Assembly (NCBI GenBank): GCA_024637395.1
Contig: JAGXFG010000107.1
Location: forward strand, 1-34,637
DNA: 34,637 bases
Direction of reading: 5' to 3'
Source: Burkholderiaceae bacterium
GTDB taxonomy: Bacteria > Pseudomonadota > Gammaproteobacteria > Burkholderiales > Burkholderiaceae_E
In this document: positions 7,784-17,928 of the stretch, piece by piece
Layout of the letters: the number at the start of each line of letters is the position of its first letter
Position numbering within the stretch: the stretch's first letter is position 1
Notes under the pieces: generated by a model
What the model saw: only the letters and a program-made list of their open reading frames with translations
Told to the model about the DNA's origin: nothing
Database searches by the model: none
Position numbers and translations under genes: made by a program

Positions 7784-9109
7784 ATGGCCACCTGGCGACC
7801 GCGCGTAGTCTCGGGAGCGGCCGGACCCCGGATGCGGTTTTCACCGGTGAATTTCGGCAGGTGGCTGACCTGGGGGCTGACCATCATGCTCTTTAGCGTG
7901 ATGCCATTTATCTTCACCTCGGGATTCGCGCTGACCCTGCTCTCGCAGATGGGGATCATGATCATCCTGACCCTGTCCTACAACGTCATCTTCGGCCAGG
8001 GCGGGATGCTGTCGTTCGGGCACGCGGTCTACTCGGGGCTGGGGGGGTTCTTCGCGATCCATGCGATCAACCTGGTGAGCCATCACGCGCTGCCGTTGCC
8101 CATCACCATGGTGCCGCTGGTCGGGGGCGTCTTCGGTGCGCTGTTCGGGGTGATCTTTGGCTACCTCACGACCAAACGCGCCGGCACGACTTTCGCCATG
8201 ATCAGCCTCGGCATCGGCGAGATGGTTTTTGCGGCGGCCTTGATGTTTCCCGAATTCTTCGGCGGCGAGGGCGGGATCACCGCCAACCGGGTGGTCGGCA
8301 AGCCGTTCCTGGGGCTCAGCTACGGACCATCGATCCAGGTTTACTACCTGATCGTGTTCTGGTGCGTGGTGTGCATGGTGGGGATGTACGCCTTCTCCAG
8401 CACACCGCTCGGACGGATTTCCAACGCCGTGCGCGACAACCCCGAGCGCGCCGAGTTCATCGGGTACAACACCCAGCGGGTGCGCTTTCTGGTGCTGGTG
8501 GTGTCGGCCTTCTTCGCCGGCATCGCTGGTGGTCTTTCGGCGATCATGTTCGAAATCGTTTCCGCCGAGAACGTCTCGGCGGTGCGTTCCGGCGGCATGC
8601 TGCTGGCGACTTTCATTGGCGGGGCATCGTTCTTCTTCGGACCGATCCTCGGGGCGATCATCTTTATCTTTTTCGCGGTCGCGCTGTCGGATTTCACCAG
8701 CGCCTGGCTGTTCTATCTCGGCGCCTTCTTCGTGATCATCGTGATGTACTCGCCCGGCGGTGTCGCGGCGCTGGTGCTGATGAACCTGCGCGTGCTCAAG
8801 TACGGCCTGTTTGGCCGGCTGCGCGATCCCTACCTGGGCGTGCTGCTAACGGGTGCGGTGTTGCTGCTGGGGGTCGTGATGGTGGTGGAGATGGCGTATC
8901 ACCTGAGCCTCAATGTCGCCGCCGGCAGCACGATGAAGTTCATGGGTTTTGCTGTCGATACCCTCTCGCGTGATGCCTGGGTGCTGGCATTGGGGATGCT
9001 CGTGGCCGGGGCGGTGTCGTTTGAGGTAATGCGCCGACGCTTCGCGCAGGAGTGGGATGCGGTTCAGGAACTGATCGAAGCCGCAGTGAAGCGGGAGGTG
9101 ATGGTCTGA
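7784..9109 (+). CDS. ABC transporter permease, LivM type
   Basis: Second membrane subunit, 441 residues, longer than many LivM proteins (around 330-420). After an arginine-rich cytoplasmic start, helices begin near residue 28. The LivM signature LTLSYNVIFGQGGMLSFGHA is clear, followed by GGITANRVVGKPFLG and the coupling loop GRISNAVRDNPERAEFIGYN. A C-terminal extension of about 90 residues with two further hydrophobic helices (around 345-370 and 392-410) accounts for the extra length. The start lies one base after the livH-type stop, and the stop overlaps the next ATG (TGATG), so the genes are translationally coupled. Confidence 0.92.
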   Translation: MATWRPRVVSGAAGPRMRFSPVNFGRWLTWGLTIMLFSVMPFIFTSGFALTLLSQMGIMIILTLSYNVIFGQGGMLSFGHAVYSGLGGFFAIHAINLVSHHALPLPITMVPLVGGVFGALFGVIFGYLTTKRAGTTFAMISLGIGEMVFAAALMFPEFFGGEGGITANRVVGKPFLGLSYGPSIQVYYLIVFWCVVCMVGMYAFSSTPLGRISNAVRDNPERAEFIGYNTQRVRFLVLVVSAFFAGIAGGLSAIMFEIVSAENVSAVRSGGMLLATFIGGASFFFGPILGAIIFIFFAVALSDFTSAWLFYLGAFFVIIVMYSPGGVAALVLMNLRVLKYGLFGRLRDPYLGVLLTGAVLLLGVVMVVEMAYHLSLNVAAGSTMKFMGFAVDTLSRDAWVLALGMLVAGAVSFEVMRRRFAQEWDAVQELIEAAVKREVMV

Positions 9110-9927
9110 TGGGCGCGGCGCTGAAACTGAGCCAGGTGCGCAAGAGCTTCGGCAACACCGAGATCATCTGTGGCGTGGACCTGGAGGTCAGGGCTGGCGA
9201 GCGGCACGCCATTATTGGCCCGAACGGGGCTGGCAAGTCGACGCTGTTTAACCTGATTTCGGGAAGGTTCCCGGTGAGCAGCGGGCGGATCGACCTGCAC
9301 GGCGAGGAGATCACGCGGCTGCGCCCGTTCGAAATCAATCGCCGACGGCTGGCGCGCAGCTTCCAGATCACCAACATCTTTCAGCGCCTGTCGGTGTTCG
9401 AGAACATTCGCTGCGCGGCGCTCTACTCGCTGGGCTACCGCTACTCGTTCTGGCACCAGCTGGCCAAACTGCGTGACGCCGAGGAACGCTCCGACGACAT
9501 CCTCAGACAGATCGGCCTGCGCAGCCGGCGCGACACGGTCGCGGGGCTGCTCACCTATGCCGAACAGCGGGCGCTGGAGATCGGGGTGACGATTGCCGGC
9601 GACGCCAACGTGATCCTGCTCGACGAACCGACCGCTGGAATGAGCCGATCCGAGACCGAACAGGCGGTGGAGCTGATCTTGCGCATTACCGAGGGGCGCA
9701 CCCTGGTGACCGTCGAACACGACATGAGCGTGGTCTTCGGACTGGCCGATCGGATCAGCGTACTGGTCTATGGCGAGATCATCGCGACCGGAACGCCCGA
9801 GGAGATTCGCGGCAATGCCGCGGTGCGCGAGGCCTATCTCGGCACCACACTCGATGAAATGGGGGAGGTTGTCGCCGCTTCGGTGGACACGGCTGAGCCT
9901 GCGCCAAGGGGAGGGGGCAATGGCTGA
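9109..9927 (+). CDS. ABC transporter ATPase, LivG type
   Basis: Cytoplasmic ATPase subunit of the Liv-type importer, 272 residues from the ATG overlapping the permease stop. Walker A is normal (GPNGAGKST, 37-45), and Walker B is VILLDEPTAGM. The switch histidine H204 lies in TVEHDMS. The signature motif reads LTYAEQ (148-153) instead of LSGGQ-like, so the second conserved glycine is alanine (A151). The LivG-specific long insertion after Walker A (RLARSFQITNIFQRLSVFENI) is present. The last 25 or so residues are proline/glycine-rich and probably disordered. It forms a heterodimer with the LivF-type protein encoded next. Confidence 0.93.
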   Translation: MGAALKLSQVRKSFGNTEIICGVDLEVRAGERHAIIGPNGAGKSTLFNLISGRFPVSSGRIDLHGEEITRLRPFEINRRRLARSFQITNIFQRLSVFENIRCAALYSLGYRYSFWHQLAKLRDAEERSDDILRQIGLRSRRDTVAGLLTYAEQRALEIGVTIAGDANVILLDEPTAGMSRSETEQAVELILRITEGRTLVTVEHDMSVVFGLADRISVLVYGEIIATGTPEEIRGNAAVREAYLGTTLDEMGEVVAASVDTAEPAPRGGGNG

Positions 9928-10627
9928 AGCCCTGCTCGAGGTCCGCGGTCTGCATGCCTACTATGGCAAGAGCCATGTGCTCAGCGGCGTCGATTTGCGG
10001 GTCGGCAGCGGGGAAATCGTCAGCCTGCTGGGCCGCAACGGGGTCGGCCGTTCGACCACGGTGAAGACCATCATGGGGATGGTCGACGGGCATGGCTCGG
10101 TGCTTTACCGCGGGCAGGAAATCCTCGGCAGGAAGCCCTTCGAGATTGCCCACCTGGGCATTGGCTATGTTCCCGAGAGTCGGGATATCTTCCCGACTCT
10201 TACGGTCGAACAGAATCTTACTCTCGGACTCAAGGGGCGCAGTGCCAAGTCGCGCTGGTCCACCGAGGAGGTCTATGGGCTGTTCCCGCGCCTTCAGGAG
10301 CGCCGCAATATCCAGGCCGGAGTGCTCTCCGGCGGCGAGCAGCAGATGCTGACGCTGTCGCGCACGCTGATGGGCGACCCGGACCTGATCATGATCGACG
10401 AGCCTACCGAGGGATTGGCGCCGAAGCTGGTTGAGCTGGTAGGAGATTTTCTCCAGCAGCTGAAGACGCGGGGTGTTTCGGTGCTGCTGGTCGAGCAGAA
10501 ACTGGCCATTGCGCTGCAGATCTCCGAGCGGGTCTATGTCATGGGTCATGGCCATATCGTGTTCGAAGGCACACCACAGGAGTTGAAGCGCAACGCAGCG
10601 GTGCGGCGCGAGTGGCTGGAGGTGTGA
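9920..10627 (+). CDS. ABC transporter ATPase, LivF type, with arginine in Walker A
   Basis: Second ATPase subunit, 235 residues, starting eight bases before the LivG stop. The LivF features are clear: YGKSHVLSGVDL, PESRDIFPTLTVEQNL, a canonical signature LSGGEQ (136-141) and Walker B LIMIDEPTEGL. Walker A is GRNGVGRST (38-46): the lysine that contacts the ATP phosphates is arginine (R44). The switch position carries Q193 (LLVEQK), which is common in LivF. With LTYAEQ of the partner, all deviations fall into one of the two composite ATP sites. The assignment to LivF is firm; reduced ATPase activity is only a possibility. Confidence 0.93.
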   Translation: MAEALLEVRGLHAYYGKSHVLSGVDLRVGSGEIVSLLGRNGVGRSTTVKTIMGMVDGHGSVLYRGQEILGRKPFEIAHLGIGYVPESRDIFPTLTVEQNLTLGLKGRSAKSRWSTEEVYGLFPRLQERRNIQAGVLSGGEQQMLTLSRTLMGDPDLIMIDEPTEGLAPKLVELVGDFLQQLKTRGVSVLLVEQKLAIALQISERVYVMGHGHIVFEGTPQELKRNAAVRREWLEV

Positions 10628-10680
10628 CAGCAGCTCAGTTCGCGGTGGCGCGCGAACAGGATAGACTTGAGGTTTTTGAC

Positions 10681-10765
10681 CGGGCCGTCGTGGCCCGTTC
10701 TTAGCGGATCAAATAGTACGTCCGTTCGTTTTTTTGGTCGCTGCGAACGGCGATGTTTAGCGGAT
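10681..10765 (+). promoter_or_regulatory. Structured intergenic region before the fused hydratase/dehydrogenase gene
   Basis: The 188-bp gap between the LivF-type gene and the next gene holds three elements. A CGGGCC-GTCGT-GGCCCG hairpin (10681-10697) is followed by a weak TTCTTAG tail and may terminate transporter transcripts. An inverted repeat CCGTTCG (10722-10728) / CGAACGG (10744-10750) surrounds a T7 run. The 9-bp direct repeat TTAGCGGAT (10701-10709 and 10757-10765) flanks that inverted repeat. The symmetry suggests an operator, possibly for a TetR-type acyl-CoA sensor, and this may be where a second transcription unit starts. No clear -35/-10 pair was found. Confidence 0.45.
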
Positions 10766-10815
10766 GAGCCCGGCGACCGCGGCAATACCCATCATCCACC
10801 AACCAGGACGAAGCA

Positions 10816-12909
<2,094 letters not shown>

Positions 12910-12918
12910 ACGAGGACC

Positions 12919-12975
12919 GGCGCGGCCAGTTGCCGCGCCCCGGAAGGACGCCCAGCGCCCGGGTCTTGACCGGGC
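12919..12975 (+). promoter_or_regulatory. Two tandem intercistronic stem-loops
   Basis: GGCGCGGC (12919-12926) pairs perfectly with GCCGCGCC (12932-12939) over a five-base loop. GCCCGG (12957-12962) pairs with CCGGGC (12970-12975). Neither has a T-tract, so RNA processing or stability elements between the dehydrogenase and thiolase genes are more likely than a terminator. Confidence 0.5.
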
Positions 12976-13002
12976 AGGACAACGAATCGAGAGGAAACAG
13001 TC

Positions 13003-14181
13003 ATGCGTGAAGCAGTTATCGTCTCCACCGCCCGCACCGGACTCGCCAAGAGCTGGCGCGGCGCGCTCAACATGACCCATGGAGCCACCATGGGCGGACA
13101 CGTGGTTCGCGCCGCCGTCGAACGCGCCGGAGGCGAGCCTGGCGAGGTCGAAGATGTGCTGATGGGCTGTGCCTTCCCCGAGGGCGCCACCGGCGCCAAC
13201 ATTGCGCGCCAGATCGCATTGGCGGCCGGGTTGCCGGTGCAGGTTGCCGGCATGACCGTCAACCGGTTTTGTTCCTCGGGTCTGCAGACCATAGTCCTCG
13301 CTGCCCAGCGGATCATCGCCGGTGAGGGGTCGGTCTACGTCGCGGGCGGGCTGGAATCGATCTCCTGTGTGCAGAACGAGGCCAATCGTCACATGTCGCA
13401 CGACAAGGGCCTCATGAAGACCAAGCCCGAGGTCTACTGGCCGATGCTCCAGACGGCCGAAATGGTCGCCAAGCGCTACCAGATTCCCCGCCAGTTGATG
13501 GACGAATATGGGGTCCAGAGCCAGCTGCGCAACAGCGCCGCTGCCGAGGCGGGGAAGTTCAAGGACGAACTCGTGCCGATCACGGTGCGCATGGCGGTGG
13601 CCGACAAGGCCAGCGGGCAACTCCTGACCCGCGAAGTGACGCTCGACGACGACGAGGGTCGGCGGCCCGACACCACCATCGAGGGCGTTTCCAAGATTCG
13701 CAGTGCGGTGCCCGGCGGTGTAGTCACGGCCGGCAATGCCAGCCAGTACTCCGATGGCGCCGGCGCCTGCGTGGTGATGGATGCCAAACTTGCCGAGCAG
13801 CGCGGATTGAAGCCCCTGGGCTATTTCCGCGCCTTTGCGGTGGCGGGCTGCGAGCCCGATGAAATGGGGATCGGCCCGGTATTCGCGATTCCGAAACTGC
13901 TGCAGCGGGCAGGTCTGAAGATCGACGACATCGACCTGTGGGAACTCAACGAGGCCTTCGCAGTGCAGGTGCTCTACTGTCGCGACCGGCTGGGAATTCC
14001 GAACGACCGACTCAACGTCAACGGCGGCGCGATTGCCATTGGCCACCCCTACGGCATGAGCGGCCAGCGCCTTACCGGCCACGCGCTCATCGAGGGCCGC
14101 CGGCGCGGTGCCAAGTGGGCGGTAGTGACAATGTGCATCGGCGGCGGCATGGGCGCGGCCGGGTTGTTCGAGATCGTCTGA
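13003..14181 (+). CDS. Acetyl-CoA acyltransferase (thiolase)
   Basis: Catalyses CoA-dependent cleavage of 3-ketoacyl-CoA, the last step of beta-oxidation. The 392 residues match the usual thiolase length. The nucleophilic cysteine is C90 in [10 protein letters not shown], the catalytic histidine H348 in [12 protein letters not shown], and the acid/base cysteine C378 in [14 protein letters not shown]. The NEAF motif ([10 protein letters not shown]) is also present. GAGAGGA lies seven to eight bases upstream of the [10 protein letters not shown], rather than the common HPLGASG, marks the FadA/FadI-like branch often found with such fusions. Thiolysis of long or medium chains is likely, but not provable from sequence. 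Confidence 0.95.
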   Translation: MREAVIVSTARTGLAKSWRGALNMTHGATMGGHVVRAAVERAGGEPGEVEDVLMGCAFPEGATGANIARQIALAAGLPVQVAGMTVNRFCSSGLQTIVLAAQRIIAGEGSVYVAGGLESISCVQNEANRHMSHDKGLMKTKPEVYWPMLQTAEMVAKRYQIPRQLMDEYGVQSQLRNSAAAEAGKFKDELVPITVRMAVADKASGQLLTREVTLDDDEGRRPDTTIEGVSKIRSAVPGGVVTAGNASQYSDGAGACVVMDAKLAEQRGLKPLGYFRAFAVAGCEPDEMGIGPVFAIPKLLQRAGLKIDDIDLWELNEAFAVQVLYCRDRLGIPNDRLNVNGGAIAIGHPYGMSGQRLTGHALIEGRRRGAKWAVVTMCIGGGMGAAGLFEIV

Positions 14182-14201
14182 AGCTGCAACAGGGGGGGGC
14201 C

Positions 14202-15104
14202 GTGGAACTGCTGCGCACACCTGAAGAGCGTTTCGCTCAACTGCCCGGCTTTCCCTATTCTGCGCACTACGTCGACGACCTGCCGGGCTACGAGGGAACC
14301 AGGATCCACTACCTCGACGAGGGCGAGGCCCACCACGGTGTGGCGCTGTGCCTGCACGGCAACCCCACCTGGTCGTATCTTTACCGCAAGATGATCCCGG
14401 TGTTCCTGGCAAGCGGCTTGCGGGTTGTGGCCCCCGACCTGATCGGGCTGGGGCGCTCCGACAAGCCGGTCGACGCGGCGGTGCACACCTTTGGCTGGCA
14501 CCGTGATTCGTTGCTGAGGTTCATCGAACGGCTCGATCTGCAGAATGTGCTGCTGGTTGTCCAGGACTGGGGCGGCATCCTGGGACTCACCTTGCCGCTT
14601 GACCTTCCAGGGCGGATCACCCGCTTGCTGGTGATGAACACCGCGCTTGCCACCGGCGCGGCCCCGACGCCGGGGTTTGTCGCCTGGCGCGACTATTCCA
14701 ACCGCAACCCTGATCTTGGGATCGGCAAATTGCTGGCCCGCAGCTGTCCGGGGCTGAGCGCAACCGAGGCCTCGGCCTATGATGCGCCCTTTCCCGATGC
14801 GCGCTTCAAGGCCGCGCCGCGGGCCTTTCCGAACATCGTCCCGGATCATCCCGAAGCCGAGGGAGCAGCTCTTTCGCGGCGTGCGCTGGCATGGTGGAGC
14901 GAGCAGTGGAGCGGGCAGAGCTTCATGGCCATAGGACTGCAGGACCCGGTGCTAGGCGAATCCTTGATGCTGGCGTTGCAGAAACGCATCCGGGGCTGCC
15001 CCCCGCCCCTGGGCGTCGCCGCCGGTGGCCACTTCCTCCCCGAGGAAGGGGAGCAGGTGGCGCGTGCGGCCATGGAGTCGTTTGGCCTCGCGCCCAGGAC
15101 CTGA
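14202..15104 (+). CDS. DhlA-like haloalkane dehalogenase (alpha/beta hydrolase)
   Basis: Predicted hydrolytic dehalogenase, 300 residues from GTG 14202 after AGGGGGGGG. From memory it resembles DhlA of Xanthobacter over its whole length: start RTPEERF, DDLPGY, PTWSYLYRKMIPVF, LVVQDWGG, TEASAYDAPFPD, GQSFMAIG and GEQVARAA. The nucleophile is D122, the acid D248 after the cap domain and the base H277, the subfamily-I layout. The two halide-binding tryptophans are W123 (next to the nucleophile) and W162 in the cap. N54 (HGNP) replaces the DhlA glutamate. Between D122 and W162 it is 11 residues shorter than DhlA. It sits inside the beta-oxidation genes, 20 bases after the thiolase. True substrates are unknown; epoxide or ester hydrolysis is less likely because of the tryptophan pair. 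Confidence 0.85.
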   Translation: MELLRTPEERFAQLPGFPYSAHYVDDLPGYEGTRIHYLDEGEAHHGVALCLHGNPTWSYLYRKMIPVFLASGLRVVAPDLIGLGRSDKPVDAAVHTFGWHRDSLLRFIERLDLQNVLLVVQDWGGILGLTLPLDLPGRITRLLVMNTALATGAAPTPGFVAWRDYSNRNPDLGIGKLLARSCPGLSATEASAYDAPFPDARFKAAPRAFPNIVPDHPEAEGAALSRRALAWWSEQWSGQSFMAIGLQDPVLGESLMLALQKRIRGCPPPLGVAAGGHFLPEEGEQVARAAMESFGLAPRT

Positions 15105-15147
15105 CTGAGTTGGGGCGACGCAGTTGACTCGTGACGGGAGCCTGAGG

Positions 15148-17025
15148 ATGAGCAGAGCGGAAAGCCCAATCGAAGTGCCGTCGAAAATTCTCAGCCGCCG
15201 GGACCTGGAGTTCCTGCTATACGAATGGCTTGCGGTAGAGGAACTGAGCGCGCGCCCGGCTTTTGCCGAGCATGGCCGGGAAACTTTTGACGCCGTGCTC
15301 GACGTCAGCGAGCGCGTGGCGCGCGAGCATTTCTACCCGATCAACAAATTGCTCGACGAGCAGGAACCGCAGTTCGACGGTGAACAGGTGCGCACACCGG
15401 CGCCCCTGAAGGAGGCCCTGGAAGTATTCGCGCAGACCGGGATGCTGCTCGCTGGCCAGCCCGAGGAATTGGGCGGGATGCAGCTGCCCTACGTGGTCGA
15501 GAAGGCCTGCTTCGCCTATTTCAGTGCCGCCAGTGTCGCCGCATCGGGCTACGCGATGCTTACGCTCGGCAACGTCAATCTCTTGCGCGCCCACGCCAGC
15601 GCACAGCAAATCCAGACCTGGGTGCCGCCGATGCTCGCCGGGCGGTTCTTCGGGACGATGTGCCTGTCCGAACCCCAGGCCGGATCTTCACTGGCCGACG
15701 TTGCCACCCGCGCCGACCCCGCTGAGGACGGCAGCTATCGGCTGTTTGGCAACAAGATGTGGATTTCTGGTGGCGATCACGACCTGGCCGAGAACATCGT
15801 CCACCTGGTGCTGGCGAAGATTCCGGGCGAGGACGGCCGGCTGATTGCCGGGGTGAAGGGCATTTCGCTGTTCATCGTCCCGAAGTTTCTGCTCGACGAC
15901 AATGGCGATCCCGGTGAACGCAACGACGTCGCGGTGGCGGGGCTCAATCACAAGATGGGATTTCGTGGCACCACCAACTGCCTGCTCAACTTCGGCGAGG
16001 GTGCCTGTCGTCCGGGCGGCCAGGCGGGTGCGATCGGTTATCTGGTTGGTCAGCCGCATCAGGGGCTGGCCATCATGTTCCACATGATGAACGAGGCCCG
16101 CATCGGGGTCGGCACCGGGGCGGTGACGCTGGGCTATACCGGATACCTGCATGCGCTTGATTACGCCCGCAACCGGCCGCAAGGGCGTCCTCTGGGGTCG
16201 CGTGACCCGACTGAGCCGCCGATCGCAATCGTCGGCCACGCCGACGTGCGGCGAATGCTGCTGGCGCAGAAGTCCTACGTCGAGGGCGGCCTGGCGCTGA
16301 CCCTGTGGTGTTCCAGGCTGGTCGATGACGCCGGGACCGCGGCTGATCCGGAGACCAGGGCCGATGCTGCCCGGCTGCTCGACCTGCTGACCCCGATCGC
16401 CAAGAGCTGGCCTTCGCAATGGTGCCTGGCGGCCAATGACCTGGCGATCCAGGTAATGGGCGGTTATGGCTACACCCGCGACTACAACGTCGAACAGTTC
16501 TACCGTGACAATCGGCTCAACCCGATTCACGAGGGCACCCACGGCATCCAGGCGCTGGATCTGCTGGGCCGCAAGGTGCGCCTCGACGGCGGCCGGGCGC
16601 TGCAGCTGCTCGAACAGCGCATCGCGGCTACGATCGCCCGCGGCGCCGGCGCTGGTGCCGATTCGGAGTGGGCGGCATACGGCACGGCGCTGGCGGGCTG
16701 GGGCGGGCGGTTCCGGGCCTGCCTGGCGCGCCTGCAGCGCGGCGAGAATGCCGCTCGAGGCCTGGCGAATGCGACGGTATTTCTCGAAGCCTTCGGACAC
16801 TACGTGGTGGCCTGGCAGTGGCTCGACCAGGCGTGCTGCGCGCTCGCGGCTATCGCTGCCGGCAGTGGGGTCGAACTGGCTCCCGGGGAACTCGACTTCT
16901 ACAATGGCAAGCTTCAGGCCGGGCGCTACTTCCTGCGCTGGGAACTGCCGCGCATCGGTCCGATGCTCGACCTGCTCGACGGACTCGACGCCACTGCGCT
17001 CGAGATGCGCGACGAGTGGTTCTGA
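15148..17025 (+). CDS. Acyl-CoA dehydrogenase, large DmdC/FadE-like type
   Basis: FAD enzyme introducing the 2,3-double bond into acyl-CoA, 625 residues from the ATG at 15148 (GGGAG seven bases upstream; a TTG at 15124 is less likely). The N-terminal helical domain is at about 45-165. The FAD/acyl beta-domain contains MCLSEPQAGSSLADVATRA and GNKMWISGGDHDL. The C-terminal helical domain has MNEARIGVGTGAVTLGYTGY and the catalytic-glutamate motif NPIHEGTHGIQALDLLGRK (E462). An extra domain of about 130 residues follows, typical of the roughly 600-residue class to which DmdC belongs. Electrons would go to ETF, whose genes are not in the window. Substrate chain type is unknown. Confidence 0.93.
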   Translation: MSRAESPIEVPSKILSRRDLEFLLYEWLAVEELSARPAFAEHGRETFDAVLDVSERVAREHFYPINKLLDEQEPQFDGEQVRTPAPLKEALEVFAQTGMLLAGQPEELGGMQLPYVVEKACFAYFSAASVAASGYAMLTLGNVNLLRAHASAQQIQTWVPPMLAGRFFGTMCLSEPQAGSSLADVATRADPAEDGSYRLFGNKMWISGGDHDLAENIVHLVLAKIPGEDGRLIAGVKGISLFIVPKFLLDDNGDPGERNDVAVAGLNHKMGFRGTTNCLLNFGEGACRPGGQAGAIGYLVGQPHQGLAIMFHMMNEARIGVGTGAVTLGYTGYLHALDYARNRPQGRPLGSRDPTEPPIAIVGHADVRRMLLAQKSYVEGGLALTLWCSRLVDDAGTAADPETRADAARLLDLLTPIAKSWPSQWCLAANDLAIQVMGGYGYTRDYNVEQFYRDNRLNPIHEGTHGIQALDLLGRKVRLDGGRALQLLEQRIAATIARGAGAGADSEWAAYGTALAGWGGRFRACLARLQRGENAARGLANATVFLEAFGHYVVAWQWLDQACCALAAIAAGSGVELAPGELDFYNGKLQAGRYFLRWELPRIGPMLDLLDGLDATALEMRDEWF

Positions 17026-17045
17026 ATCGGAAATCTGGCTGATAC

Positions 17046-17082
17046 GAGATTCCTCCGGTGTCACCGCCGGGGGAATCTCTTT
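17046..17082 (+). terminator. Terminator-like stem-loop between acyl-CoA dehydrogenase and SDR genes
   Basis: GAGATTCC (17046-17053) pairs with GGAATCTC (17072-17079), enclosing a further CGGTG/CACCG hairpin, and TTT follows at 17080-17082. The short T-tract and the closely following SDR ribosome site suggest partial termination or attenuation inside the cluster. Confidence 0.5.
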
Positions 17083-17098
17083 GACAAGGGGAGCAAGG

Positions 17099-17875
17099 AT
17101 GTCAGTACGCAAGTTGTTCGAATTGAAGGGACGCAAGGCGATCGTCACCGGAGGATCGCGTGGTCTCGGCCTGCAGATCGCCGAAGCGCTGGGCGAGATG
17201 GGAGCGGAAATCGTGATCGCGGCCCGCAAGCCTGATGAACTGGAGCACGCGCGCGATCATCTCGAGCGGCTCGGCATCAAGGCCCACGCGATTCCGGCCG
17301 ATCTCGGCGATCCCGCTGCCATTGCCACCTTCGTCGACGCGGCACTGGAAAAGCTTGGCCATTGCGACATCCTGGTCAACAATGCGGGCGCTGCCTGGGG
17401 TGCCCCCGCCGAGGACTATCCCTACGAGGCATGGATGAAGCTGGTCAACCTGAACCTGACCGGTGTCTTCCTGCTCACGCAGGCGATCGGCAAACGCTCG
17501 ATGATTCCGCGCGGCTACGGCCGGATCCTCACGGTGGCGTCGATTGCAGGCTTAAGGGGCAATCCGGTCGGCATGGGCGAGACGCTGGCCTACAACACGA
17601 CCAAGGGCGCGCTGGTGAATTTCACCCGCACGCTGGCCGGGGAATGGGGCCGCTACGGCATCACCGTCAACGCGCTCGCGCCGGGATTTTTCCCGTCGAA
17701 GATGACCCGCGGAATGTTGGCGGTGGTCGGTGAACGAATCAAGGCCGCAACGCCGCTGAATCGTCTCGGCGACGACGAAGACCTGCAGGGCGCGGCCGTG
17801 CTGCTGTGTTCGCAGGCCGGGAAGCACATTACCGGACAGATCCTCGCCGTCGATGGCGGGGCCACTGCCGTCTAG
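17099..17875 (+). CDS. Short-chain dehydrogenase/reductase (FabG-like)
   Basis: A 258-residue NAD(P)-dependent oxidoreductase with a classical Rossmann fold. The cofactor motif is TGGSRGLG at about residues 17-24, and NNAG lies near 98-101. The catalytic triad is S148, Y165 and K169 (YNTTK). The C-terminal LAVDGGATA is typical of classical SDRs. GGGAG upstream of the ATG is a good ribosome site. In this setting it may oxidise a 3-hydroxyacyl-CoA or an alcohol formed from the imported substrate; the sequence does not decide. The N-terminal RKLFELKGRKAIVTGG is common in gluconate-dehydrogenase-like and 3-oxoacyl-reductase-like annotations. Confidence 0.92.
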   Translation: MSVRKLFELKGRKAIVTGGSRGLGLQIAEALGEMGAEIVIAARKPDELEHARDHLERLGIKAHAIPADLGDPAAIATFVDAALEKLGHCDILVNNAGAAWGAPAEDYPYEAWMKLVNLNLTGVFLLTQAIGKRSMIPRGYGRILTVASIAGLRGNPVGMGETLAYNTTKGALVNFTRTLAGEWGRYGITVNALAPGFFPSKMTRGMLAVVGERIKAATPLNRLGDDEDLQGAAVLLCSQAGKHITGQILAVDGGATAV

Positions 17876-17928
17876 GAGAAGAAAGCAATGAATGACTTGA
17901 TAACAGGCAATTCGCCGCGGCGGGGAAC

